Assembly: GCA_947650365.1 (NCBI GenBank)
Contig: CANTAL010000004.1
Coordinates: 62,001 to 126,000, forward strand
DNA: 64,000 bases
Reading direction: 5' to 3'
Source: Chamaelirium japonicum
Taxonomy: Eukaryota > Streptophyta > Magnoliopsida > Liliales > Melanthiaceae
Below, piece after piece: positions 1 to 12,400 of this stretch. The notes under the pieces are model-generated. The model did not search any database. It saw only the letters and a list, made by a program, of their open reading frames with translations, and was not told where the DNA came from. Numbering within the stretch: the stretch's first letter is position 1; each line of letters begins with the position of its first letter. Both the position numbers and the translations under genes were made by a program.

Positions 1-172
1 CGTGCGAATGAATTAGAATGGATCGTACGAATGAGTAAGAATGGATCGTACGAATGAATTAGAATGGATTGAATTAGAATGAATCGTACGAATGAATTAG
101 AATGGCTCGTACGAATGAATTAGAATGGATCGTGCGAATGAATTAGAATGGGTCGTATGAATGAATTAGAAT

Positions 173-191
173 GGATACACGATCCAGATCC
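173..191. repeat. Switch type 3: GGATACACGATCCAGATCC
   Basis: A G-to-C strand switch with a distinct joint. The same joint occurs near 16489, 20843, 41384 and 60360. Its exact reverse complement, GGATCTGGATCGTGTATCC, occurs near 17197, 19085, 21530, 22024 and 30028. About ten copies of one non-consensus joint point to a single origin followed by copying and inversion. Confidence 0.9.
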
Positions 192-539
192 ATTCTAATT
201 CATTCACACAATCTATTCTAATTCATTCGTAGGATCCATTCTAATTCATTACTACGATCCATTCTAATTCATTCATACGATCCATTCTAATTCATTCGTA
301 CGATCCATTCTAATTCATTCGCACGATCCATTCTAATTCATTCATACGATCCATTCTAATTCATTCGTATGTATCCATTCGAATTCATTCATACGATCCA
401 TTCTAATTCTACGATCCATTCTTACTCATTCGTATTATCCATTTTAATTCATTCACACGAATGTATCAACTCTAATTCATTCGTATGATCCATTTTAATG
501 CATTCGCACGAATGTATCCATTCTAATTCATTCGTACGA

Positions 540-3350
540 TCCATTCTAATTCATTCGTACGACCCATTCTAATTCATTCGTACAATCTATTCTAATTCAT
601 TAGTACGATCCATTCTAATTTATTCGAACAATCCATTCTAATTCATTCATACGATCCATTCTAATTCATTCGCACGAATGTATCCATTCTAATTCATTCA
701 TACGATCCATTCTAATTCATTCGTACAATCCATTCTAATTCATTCGCACGATCCATTCGCATTTACTCAAACGATCCATTCTAATTCATTCATATGATCC
801 ATTCTAATTCATTCGCACGAATGTATTCATTCTAATTCATTCGTACGATCCATTCTAATTCATTTGTACGAATGTATCCACTCTAATTCATTCATACGAT
901 CCATTCTAATTCATTCGCACGAATGTATCCATTCCAATTCATTCGTACGATCCATTCTAATTCATTCGCACAATCTATTCTAATTCATTCGTACGATCAA
1001 TTCTAATTCATTCGTAGGATCCATTCTAATTCATTACTACGATCCATTCTAATTCATTCGCACGATCCATTCTTACTCATTCGTACGATCCATTCTAATT
1101 CATTCATACAATCCATTCTAATTCATTCATATGATCCATTCTAATTCATTCGCACGATCCATTCTAATTCTTTCGCACGAATGTATCCATTCTAATTTAT
1201 TTGTACGACCCATTCTAATTCATTCGCACGATCCATTCTAATTCATTCGTACGATCCATTCTAATTCATTCGTACGATTCATTCTAATTCAATCCATTCT
1301 AATTCATTCGTACGATCCATTCTTACTCATTCGTACGATCGATTCTAATTCATTCATACGATCCATTCTAATTCATTCGTACGATCTATTCTATTTAATT
1401 CGTACAATCCATTCTTACTTAATCGTATGATCCATTCTAATCCATTCGCACAATCTAGTCTAATTCATTCGTACGATCCATTCTAATTCTTTCGCACGAA
1501 TGTATCCATTCTAATTCATTCGTACGATCCATTCTAATTCATTCGTACGATCTATATTCTAATTCATTCGCACGATCCATTCTAAATTCATTCGTACGAT
1601 CCATTCTAATTCATTCGCATGATCCATTCTAATTCCTTCGTACGATCCATTTTAATTCATTCGCACAATCTATTCTAATTCATTCGCACAATCTATTCTA
1701 ATTCATTCGTACGATCAATTCTAATTCATTAGCATTATCCATTCTAATTCATTCGTACGATCTATTCTAATTCATTCGTACGATCTATTCTATTTCATTC
1801 ATACGATCCATTCTAATTCATTAATACGATCCATTCTAATTCATTCGCACGATCCATTCTAATTCATTCACATTCATACAATCCACTCTAATTCATTCGC
1901 ATGAATGTATCCATTCTAATTCATTCGTATGAGCCATTCTAATTCATTCGCACGAATGTATCCATTCTAATTCATTCGTACGATCCATTCTAATTCATTC
2001 GTACGATCCATTCTAATTCATTCGTACAATCCATTCTAATTCATTCGTACGATCCATTCTAATTTATTCGTACAATCCATTCTAATTCATTCATACGATC
2101 CATTCTAATTCATTCGCACGAATGTATCCATTCTAATTCATTCGTACGATCCATTCTAATTCATTCGTACAATCCATTCTAATTCATTCGCACGATCCAT
2201 TTGCATTCAATCAAACGATCCATTCTAATTCATTCATATGATCCATTCTAATTCATTCGCACGAATGTATTCATTCTAATTCATTCGTACGATCCATTCT
2301 AATTCATTTGTACGAATGTATCCACTCTAATTCATTCATACGATCCATTCTAATTCATTCGCACGAATGTATCCATTCCAATTCATTCGTACGATCCATT
2401 CTAATTCATTCGCACAATCTATTCAAATTCATTCGTACGATCAATTCTAATTCATTCGTAGGATCCATTCTAATTCATTACTACGATCCATTCTAATTCA
2501 TTCGCACGATCCATTCTTACTCATTCGTACGATCCATTCTAATTCATTCATACGATCCATTCTAATTCATTCATATGATCCATTCTAATTCATTCGCACA
2601 ATCCATTCTAATTCTTTCGCACGAATGTATCCATTCTAATTCATTTGTACGACCCATTCTAATTCATTCGCACGATCCATTCTAATTCATTCGTACGATC
2701 CATTCTAATTCATTCGTACGATTCATTCTAATTCAATCCATTCTAATTCATTCGTACGATCCATTCTTACTCATTCGTACGATCGATTCTAATTCATTCA
2801 TACGATCCATTCTAATTCATTTGTACAATCTATTCTATTTAGTTCGTACAATCCATTCTTACTCAATCGTATGATCCATTCTAATCCATTCGCACAATCT
2901 AGTCTAATTCATTCGTACGATCTATTCTAATTCTTTCGCACGATGTATCCATTCTAATTCATTCGTACGATCCATTCTAATTCATTCGTACGATCCATTC
3001 TAATTCATTCGTACGATCTATATTCTAATTCATTCGCACGATCCATTCTAATTCATTCGTACGATCCATTCTAATTCATTCGCATGATCCATTCTAATTC
3101 CTTCGTACGATCCATTTTAATTCATTCGCACAATCTATTCTAATTCATTCGCACAATCTATTCTAATTCATTCGTACGATCAATTCTAATTCATTAGCAT
3201 GATCCATTCTAATTCATTCGTACGATCTATTCTAATTCATTCGTACGATCTATTCTATTTCATTCATACGATCCATTCTAATTCATTAATACGATCCATT
3301 CTAATTCATTCGCACGATCCATTCTAATTCATTCACATTCATACAATCCA
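540..3350. repeat. 1.44-kb tandem duplication of satellite
   Basis: Two direct copies, roughly 540-1895 and 1985-3350. Diagnostic variants line up at one offset: AATTTATTCG at 617 and 2061, CGCACGATCCATT with a CATTTGC/CATTCGC-type core at 745 and 2189, ATTCC at 931 and 2375 (all 1444 bp apart). Toward the right the offset becomes 1465 (ATTCACATTC at 1866 and 3331), consistent with about one extra unit in copy 2. It is a higher-order unit of about 63 basic units. Confidence 0.85.
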
Positions 3351-3779
3351 TTCTAATTCATTCGCACGATCCATTCGCATTCACTCAAACGATCCATTCT
3401 AATTCATTCATATGATCCATTCTAATTCATTCGCACGAATGTATCCATTCTAATTCATTCGTACGATCCATTCTAATTCATTTGTACGAATATATCCACT
3501 CTAATTCATTCATACGATCCATTCTAATTCATTTGTACGAATGTATCCACTCTAATTCATTCGTACGAATGAATTAGAATGGATCGTATGAGTGTGAATG
3601 AATTAGAATGGATCGTACGAATGAATTAGAATGGATCGTATTAATGAATTAGAATGGATCGTATGAATGAAATAGAATAGATCGTACGAATGAATTAGAA
3701 TAGATCGTACGAATGAATTAGAATGGATCATGCTAATGAATTAGAATTGATCGTACGAATGAATTAGAATAGATTGTGC
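3151..3779. repeat. Inverted duplication flanking the 3.57-kb switch
   Basis: The C-orientation segment 3151-3346 and the G-orientation segment about 3585-3779 are near-identical reverse complements, sharing the same ordered rare variants: GATCAATTC, ATTAGCATGATCC, CTATTTCATTC, ATTAATACG and a CATTCACA(T/C)TCATAC unit. Beyond 3779 the right arm matches C-block sequence at about 740-985 or 2190-2420 rather than what precedes 3151, so it is a chimera of two parts of the 1.44-kb module. Confidence 0.8.
3551..3578. repeat. 28-bp perfect palindrome at a strand switch
   Basis: Two cores meet head-to-head across TCGTACGA: left arm TCTAATTCATTCGT, right arm ACGAATGAATTAGA. The unit linker already contains this 8-bp palindrome, so the strand change adds no foreign base. 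Confidence 0.95.
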
Positions 3780-4061
3780 GAATGAATTAGAATGGATCGT
3801 ACGAATGAATTGGAATGGATACATTCGTGCGAATGAATTAGAATGGATCGTATGAATGAATTAGAGTGGATACATTCATACAAATGAATTAGAATGGATC
3901 GTACGAATGAATTAGAATGGATACATTCGTGGGAATGAATTAGAATGGATCATATGAATGAATTAGAATGGATCGTTTGAGTGAATGCGAATGGATCGTG
4001 CGAATGAATTAGAATGGATTGTACGAATGAATTAGAATGGATCGTACGAATGAATTAGAAT

Positions 4062-4081
4062 GGATACATTCGTGCGAATCC
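4062..4081. repeat. Switch type 1: GGATACATTCGTGCGAATCC
   Basis: A G-to-C switch followed by CATTCTATTTCATTCG. The same joint with the same downstream variant is at 15553, 40448, 55906 and 57151, and at about 18155, 32575, 42790, 45353, 48770 and 60490; near-matches lie at about 47604, 54458, 60860 and 61900. It is followed in several copies by GCACGAAGGTATCC and CGTACGGTATGATTC markers, so a module of several hundred bases moves with it. Confidence 0.9.
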
Positions 4082-4806
4082 ATTCTATTTCATTCGTACT
4101 ATCCATTCTAATTCATTCGCACGATCCATTCTAATTCATTCATACGATCCATTCTAATTCATTCGTACGATCCATTCTAAATCATTCGTACGATCCATTC
4201 TAATTCATTCGCACAATCTATTCTAATTCATTCGTACGATCCATTCTAATTCATTCGCACGATCCATTCTAATTCATTCATACGATCCATTCTATTTCAT
4301 TCGTACGATCCATTCTTACTCATTCGTACGATCCATTCTAATTCATTTGCACGAAGGTATCCATTCTTATTCATTCGTACTATCCATTCTAATTCCTTCG
4401 TACGATCCATTCTAATTCCTTCGTACGATCCACTCTAATTCATTCGTACGATCCATTCTAATTCCTTCGTATGATCCATTCTAATTCATTCGTACGGTAT
4501 GATTCATTCTAATTCATTCGTACGATTCATTCTAATTCAATCCATTCTAATTCATTCGTACGATCCATTCTAATTCATTCGCACGATCTATTCTAATTCA
4601 TTCATACGATCTATTCTAATTCATTCGCACGAATGTATCCATTCTAATTCATTCGCACGATCCATTCTAATTCATTCATACAATTTATTCTAATTCTTTT
4701 GCACGAATGTATCCATTCTAATTCATTCGTACGATCCATTCTAATTCATTCGTATGATCTATTCTAATTCATTCGCATGATCCATTATAATTCATTCATA
4801 CGATCC

Positions 4807-7800
4807 ACGAATGAAATAGAATGGATTAGAATGGGTTAGAATAGATTGTGCGGATTAATTAGATTGGATCGTACGAATGAATTAGAATGAATCATACCGT
4901 ACGAATGAATTAGAATGGATCATACGAAGGAATTAGAATGGATCGTACGAATGAATTAGAATGGATCGTACGAATGAAATAGAATGGATTGTACGAATGA
5001 GATAGAATGGATCGTACAAATGAATTAGAATGGATACATTCATGCGAATGAATTAGAATGGATCATACGAATGAATTAGAATGGATTCATTCGTGCGAAT
5101 GAATTAGAATGGATCGTACGAATGAGTAAGAATGGATCGTACGAATGAATTAGAATGGATTGAATTAGAATGAATCGTACGAATGAATTAGAATGGATCG
5201 TACGAATGAATTAGAATGGATCGTACGAATGAATTAGAATGGATTGAATTAGAATGAATCGTACGAATGAATTAGAATGAATAATACCGTACGAATGAAT
5301 TAGAATGGTTAGAATGGAAAGATTCGTGCGAATGAATTTGAATGGATCGTACGAAGGAATTAGAATGGATCGTACGAAGGAATTAGAATAGATCATACGA
5401 AGAAATTAGAATGGATCGTACGAATGAATTAGAATGGATCGTATGAATGAATTAGAATGGATCGTGCGAATGAATTAAAATGGATCGTATGAATGAAATA
5501 GAATGGATCGTATGAATTAGAATGGATCGTACGAATGAAATAGAATAGATCGTACGAATGAATTAGAATAGATTGTGCGAATGGATTAGAATGGATCATA
5601 CGATTGAGTAAGAATGGATTGTACGAATGAAATAGAATAGATCGTACGAATGAATTAGAATGGATCATGCTAATGAATTAGAATTGATCGTACGAATGAA
5701 TTAGAATAGATTGTGCGAATGAATTAGAATGGATCGTACGAATGAATTGGAATGGATACATTCGTGCGAATGAATTAGAATGGATCGTATGAATGAATTA
5801 GAGTGGATACATTCGTACAAATGAATTAGAATGGATCGTACGAAGGAATTAGAATGGATCGTACGAAGGAATTAGAATGGATAGTACGAATGAATTAGAA
5901 TGGATACCTTCATGCAAATGAATTAGAATGGATCGTACGAATGAGTAAGAATGGATCGTACGAATGAAATAGAATGGATCGTATGAATGAATTAGAATGG
6001 ATCGTGCGAATGAATTAGAAAGGATCGTACGAATGAATTAGAATAGATTGTGCGAATGAATTAGAATGGATCCTACGAATGAATTAGAATGGATCGTACG
6101 AATGAATTAGAATGGATCGTACGAATGAATTAGATTGGATCGTATTAATGAATTAGAATGGATCGTACGAATGAATTAGAATAGATCGTACGAATGAATT
6201 AGAGTGGATACGAATGGATCGTACGAATGAGTAAGAATGGATCGTACGAATGAAATAGAATGGATTGTATGAATGAATTAGAATGGATCGTACGAATGAA
6301 ATAGAATAGATCGTACGAATGAATTAGAATGGATCATGCTAATGAATTAGAATGGATCGTTCGAATGAATTAGAATAGATTGTGCGAATGAATTAGAATG
6401 GATCGTACGAATGAATTAGAAAGGATAGATTGTGCGAATGAATTAGAATGGATCGTACGAATGAATTAGAATGGATGCATTCGTGCGAATGAATTAGAAT
6501 GGATCGTACGAATGAATTAGAATGGATCGTAAGAATGAATTAGAAAGGATCGTATGAATGAATTAGAATGGATCGTGCGAATGAATTAGAATGGATCGTA
6601 CGAATGAAAAAGAATGGATTCGTACGATAGTATCCATTCTAATTCATTCGTACGATCCATTCTAATTCATTCGTACAATCCATTCTAATTCATTCGCACG
6701 ATCCATTCGCATTCACTCAAACGATCCATTCTAATTCATTCATATGATCCATTCTAATTCATTCGCAGAATGTATCCATTCTAATTCATTCGTACGATCC
6801 ATTCTAATTCATTTGTACGAATATATCCACTCTAATTCATTCATACGATCCATTCTAATTCATTCGCACGAATGTATCCATTCCAATTCATTCGTACGAT
6901 CCATTCTAATTCATTCGCACAATCTATTCTAATTCATTCAAACGATCCATCCTAAGTCATTCGCACGAATGTATGCATTCTAATTCATTCGTACAATCCA
7001 TTCTATTTCATTCATACGATCCATTCTTACACATTCGTACGATCCATTCGTATCCATTCTAATTCATTCGTACGATCTATTCTAATTCCTTCGTACGATC
7101 CATTCTAATTCCTTCGTATGATCAATTCTAATTCAATCCATTCTAATTCAATCGTACGATCCATTCTAATTCATTCGTATGATCTATTCTAATTCATTCG
7201 CATGATCCATTCTAATTCCTTCGTACGATCCATTTTAATTCATTCGCACGATCCATTCTAATTCATTCATACGATCCATTCTAATTCATTCGTACGATCA
7301 ATTCTAATTTCTTCGTATGATTTATTCTAATTCCTTCGTACGATCCATTCTAATTCATTCATACGATCTATTCTAATTCTTTCGCACGAATGTATCCATT
7401 CTAATTCATTCGTACGATCCATTCTAATTCCTTCGTACGATCCATATTCTAATTCATTCGTACGATCCATTCTAATTTATTCGTACAATCCATTCTAATT
7501 CATTCGCACGAATGTATCCATTCTAATTCATTCGTACGATCCATTCTACGAATTAGAATGGATCGTATGAATGAATTAGAATGGATCGTGTGAATAAATT
7601 AGAATGGATCGTATGAATGAATTAGAATAGATTGTGCGAATGAATTAGAATGGATCGTACGAATGAATTAGAATGGATACATTCGTGCGAATGAATTAGA
7701 ATGGATCATACGAATGAATTAGAATGGATCATATGAATGAATTAGAATGGATCGTACGAATGAATTAGAATGGATACATTCATGCGAATGAATTAGAATG

Positions 7801-10529
7801 GATCATACGAATGAATTAGAATGGATTCATTCGTGCGAATGAATTAGAATGGATCGTACGAATGAGTAAGAATGGATCGTACGAATGAATTAGAATTGAT
7901 TGAATTAGAATGAATCGTACGAATGAATTAGAATGGATCGTACGAATGAAATAGAATGGATCGTATGAATAAATTAGAATGGATCGTGCGATTGAATTAG
8001 AATGGATCGTACGAATGAATTAGAATAGATTGTGCGAATGAATTAGAATGGATCGTGCGAATGAATTAGAATGGATCGTGCGAATAAATTAGAATGGATC
8101 GTATGAATGAATTAGAATAGATTGTGCGAATGAATTAGAATGGATCGTACGAATGAATTAGAATGGATACATTCGTGCGAATGAATTAGAATGGATCGTA
8201 TGAATGAATTAGAATCGATCGTACGAATGAATTAGAATGGATCATACGAATGAATTAGAATGGATCGTGCGAATGAATTATAATGGATCGTACGAATGAA
8301 ATAGAATGGATTGTACGAATGAGATAGAATGGATCGTACGAATGAATTAGAATGGATACATTCATGCGAATGAATTAGAATGGATCATACGAATGAATTA
8401 GAATGGATTCATTCGTGCGAATGAATTAGAATGGATCGTACGAATGAGTAAGAATGGATCGTGCGAATGAATTAGAATGGATCGTATTAAAGAATTAGAA
8501 TGGATCGTATGAATGAATTAGAATGGATCATACGAAGGAATTAGAATGGATCGTACGAAGGAATTAGAATGGATAGTACGAATGAATTAGAATGGATACC
8601 TTCGTGCAAATGAATTAGAATGGATCGTACGAATGAGTAAGAATGGATCGTACGAATGAATTGGAATGGATTGAATTAGAATGAATTGTACGAATGAATT
8701 AGAATGGATCGTACGAATGAATTAGAATGGATCGTACGAATGAATTAGAATGGATTGAATTAGAATGGATCGTACGATAAGAATGGATCGTACGAATGAA
8801 ATATAATAGATCGTAGGGATAAATGAATTTGGATCGTGCTAATGAATTAGAATGGATCGTACGAATGAATTAGAATAGATCGTACTAATGAATTAGAATA
8901 GATTGTGCGAATGAATTTGAATAGATCGTACGAATGAATTAGAAAGGATATATTCGTGCGAATGAATTAGAATAGATCGTATGAATGAATTAGATTGGAT
9001 CGTATTAATGAATTAGAATGGATTGTGCGAATGAATTAGAATGGATCGTACGAATGAAATAGAATGGATTGTACGAATGAGATAGAATGGATCGTACGAA
9101 TGAATTAGAATGGATACATTCATGCGAATGAATTAGAATGGATCATACGAATGAATTAGAATGGATTCATTCGTGCGAATGAATTAGAATGGATGGCACG
9201 AATTAGTAAGAATGGATCGTACGAATGAATTAGAATGGATTGAATTAGAATGAATCGTACAAATGAATTAGAATGGATCGTACGAATGAATTAGAATGGA
9301 TCGTACGAATGAATTAGAATGGATTGAATTAGAATGAATCGTACGAATGAATTAGAATGAATCATACCGTACGAATGAATTAGAATGGATCATACGAAGG
9401 AATTAGAATGGATCGTACGAATGAATTAGAATGGATCGTACGAATGAATTAGAATGGATCGTACGAAGGAATTAGAATGGATCGTACGAAGGAATTAGAA
9501 TGGATAGTACGAATGAATTAGAATGGATACCTTCGTGCAAATGAATTAGAATGGATCGTACGAATGAGTAAGAATGGATCGTACGAATGTCCATTCTAAT
9601 TCATTCGTACTATTCATTCTAATTCCTTCGTACGATCCATTCTAATTCCTTCGTACGATCCATTCTAATTCATTCGTATGATCCATTCTAATTCATTCGT
9701 ACAATCCATTCTAATTCATTCACATGATCCATTCTATTTCATTCGTACGAAAGATTCTAATTCATTCATACGATCCATTCTAATTCATTCGCATGATCCG
9801 TTCTAATTCATTCGTACGATCGATTCTAATTCATTCATACGATCCATTCTAATTCATTCGCACGAATGTATCCATTCTAATTCATTCGTACGATCCATTC
9901 TAATTCATTCGCACAATCTATTCTAATTCATTCATACGATCCATTCTAATTTATTCGCACGATCCATTCTAATTCATTCATACGATCCATTCTAATTCAT
10001 TCATATGATCCATTCTAATTCATTCGCACGATCCATTCTTACACATTCGTACGATCCATTCTAATTCATTCGCACAATCCATTCTAATTCATTAATACGA
10101 TCCATTCTAATTCATTCGCACGATCCATTCTAATTCATTCACACTCATACGATCCATTCTAATTCATTCGCATGAATGTATCCTTTCTAATTCATTCGTA
10201 CGATCCATTCTAATTCATTCGCATAATCTATTCTAATTCATTCGAACGATCCATTCTAATTCATTCGTACGATCCATTCTAATTCATTCGTACGATCCAT
10301 TCTAATTCATTCGCGCGATCCATTCTAATTCATTCGAACGATCCATTCTAATTCATTAGCACGATCCATTCTAATTCATTCGTACGATCCATTCTAATTC
10401 ATTTATACGATCCAATCTAAGTCATTCATACGATCCATTCTAATTCTTTCGCACGAATGTATCCATTCTAATTCATTCGTACGATCCATTCTAATTCTTT
10501 AGCACGAAAAAACACGATCCACTCACATA
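4807..10529. repeat. Satellite strand map 4.8-10.5 kb
   Basis: Blocks: G 4807-6620, C 6630-7550, G 7551-9590, C 9590-10525. The G blocks hold repeated modules with GAATGAGATAG units, GGATTCATTCGTGCG inserts and GTACGATAAGAATGG short units (near 8770). A slightly degenerate stretch with an A-run occurs near 10501-10530 at the C-to-G switch. No gene seen. Confidence 0.85.
5429..5668. repeat. Recurrent module with an 18-bp short unit
   Basis: A marker module containing a unit that lacks 5 bases (GATCGTATGAATTAGAATGG), then AAATAGAATGG, GTGCGAATGGATTAG, ATACGATTGAGTAAG and ATGCTAATGAATTAG variants. It recurs at about 14983-15222, 34546-34760 (cut short by different flanking variants, just before the LTR), 39878-40117 and 59820-60030, with a partial version near 60693-60890. 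The variants remove the usual TAA stop on the minus strand, so the same 79-codon frame appears at three of the sites. I read it as a repeat marker, not a gene. Confidence 0.8.
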
Positions 10530-10661
10530 CGAATAAATTAGAATGAATTAGAATGGATTGTGTGAATGAATTAGAATGGATCGTATGAATGAATTAGAAT
10601 GGATCGTGCGAATGATTTAGAATATGGATCGTATGAAGGAATTAGAATGGATCGTACGAAT

Positions 10662-10677
10662 GAATTCGAATGTATCC
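10662..10677. repeat. Switch type 4: GAATTCGAATGTATCC
   Basis: A G-to-C switch through an EcoRI-type GAATTC palindrome. Also at 17023, 21357 and 30875, and as GAATTTGAATGTATCC at 41895. Each is followed by TTTCTA in place of ATTCTA, a shared marker. A related joint, CATTCGAATTCATTCG, lies near 16667, 19875, 20999, 22905 and 41560. Confidence 0.88.
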
Positions 10678-10999
10678 TTTCTAATTCATTCGTACGATCC
10701 ATTCTAATTCCTTCGTACGATCCATTCTAATTCATTCGTACGATCCATTCTAATTCATTCGCACGATCCATTCTAATTCATTCGTACGATCCATTCTATT
10801 TCATTCATACGATCCATTTTAATTCATTCATACGATCTATTCTAATTCTTTCGCACGAATGTATCCATTCTAATTCATTCGTACGATCCATTCTAATTCA
10901 TTCGCACGATCCATTCTAATTCATGCATACGATCCAATCTAATTCATTCATACGATCCATTCTAATTCATTCGCACGAATGTATCCATTCTAATTCATT

Positions 11000-11015
11000 C
11001 TTACATGTATGAATG
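11000..11015. repeat. Switch type 6: joint with TACATGTA palindrome
   Basis: A C-to-G switch through ACATGT. Similar joints are near 31215, 42412, 54260 and 56820 (CATGTATGAATG or CATGTACGAATG). Confidence 0.85.
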
Positions 11016-11323
11016 AATTAGAATGGATTGTACGAATGAATTAGATTGGATCGTGCGAATGAATTAGAATGGATCGTACGAATGAATTAGAATGGATCGA
11101 ACGAATGAATTAGAATGGATACATTCGTAAAAAAAAATTAGAATGGATTGTATGAATGAATTAGAATGGATCGTGCGAATGAATTAGAATGGATCGTACG
11201 AATGAATTAGAATGGATACATTCGTGCGAAAAAATTAGAATAGATCGTATGAATGAATTAGAATGGATCGTGCGAATGAATTAGAATGGATCGTACGAAT
11301 GAAATAGAATGGATTGTACGAAT

Positions 11324-12400
11324 GAGATAGAATGGATCGTACGAATGAATTAGAATGGATACATTCATGCGAATGAATTAGAATGGATCATACGAATGAA
11401 TTAGAATGGATTCATTTGTGCGAATGAATTAGAATGGATCGTACGAATGAGTAAGAATGGATCGTACGAATGAATTAGAATGGATTGAATTAGAATGAAT
11501 CGTACAAATGAATTAGAATAGATCGTACGAATGAATTAGAATGGATCGTACGAATAAATTAGAATGGATCGTGCGAATGAATTAGAATGGATCGTGCGAA
11601 TGAATTAGAATGGATCATATGAATGAATTAGAATTAGAATGGATCGTACGAATGAGTAAGAATGGATCTTACGAATGAAATAGAATGGATCGTACGTATC
11701 AATTAGAATGGATACATTCATGGGAATGAATTAGAATGGATTGTACGAAGGAATTAGAATGGATCGTACGAAGAAATTAGAATGGATCGTACGAATGAAT
11801 TAGAATGGATACATTCGTACGAATGAAATAGAATAGATTGTACGAATGAGATAGAATGGATCGTACGAATGAATTAGAATGGATACATTCATGCGAATGA
11901 ATTAGAATGGATCATAGGAATGAATTAGAATGGATTCATTCGTGCGAATGAATTAGAATGGATCATACGAATGAGTAAGAATGGATCGTACGAATGAGTT
12001 AGAATGGATTGAATTAGAATGAATCGTACGAATGAATTAGAATGGATCGTACGAATGAATTATAATGGATCGTACGAATGAATTAGAATAGATCGTGCGA
12101 ATGAATTAGAATGGATCGTGCGAATGAATTAGAATGGATCATATGAATGAATTAGAATTAGAGTGGATCGTACGAATGAGTAAGAATGGATCATACGATT
12201 GAAATAGAATGGATCGTACGTATCAATTAGAATTGATACATTCATGGGAATGAATTAGAATAGATCGTACGAAGGAATTAGAACGGATCGTACGAAGGAA
12301 TTAGAATGGATCGTACGAATGAATTAGAATGGATACATTCGTACGAACGAAATAGAATGGATTGTACGAATGAGATAGAATGGATCGTACGAATGAATTA
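11324..12400. repeat. 524-bp tandem higher-order module
   Basis: The rare unit variant GAGATAG occurs at 11324, 11848 and 12372, exactly 524 bp apart each time. Between these the same ordered series appears twice: GGATTCATT(T/C)GTGCG, the doubled GAATTAGAATTAGA near 11624 and 12150, ACGTATCAATTAGAA near 11695 and 12217, and CATTCATGGGAATG. 524 is not a multiple of 23 because several units carry inserts or are truncated. Confidence 0.85.

Larger units (their letters stand above)
1..4806. repeat. Satellite strand map 0-4.8 kb
   Basis: Blocks (approximate): G 1-180, C 190-3566, G 3567-4076, C 4080-4806. The long C block contains a 1.44-kb tandem duplication. The change at 3566 is centred on a perfect palindrome, and the G block after it is an inverted copy of sequence from the C block before it. 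No non-satellite sequence. Confidence 0.85.

Noticed and set aside
2308-2496. 62-codon plus-strand open frame, and similar frames at 5211, 6744, 34158, 37522 and 60693
   Set aside because: They lie wholly in satellite. The unit length (23) is coprime with 3, so all frames read the same 69-base series with one TAA on the CATTC strand. The frames exist only where unit variants or indels remove the TAA; there is no start context, domain or codon signal.
10500-10535. A second insertion, suggested by an A-run and degenerate units
   Set aside because: Only about 30 bases, still built of satellite words (ACGATCCA, CACATACGAAT). It reads as a decayed strand-switch joint.
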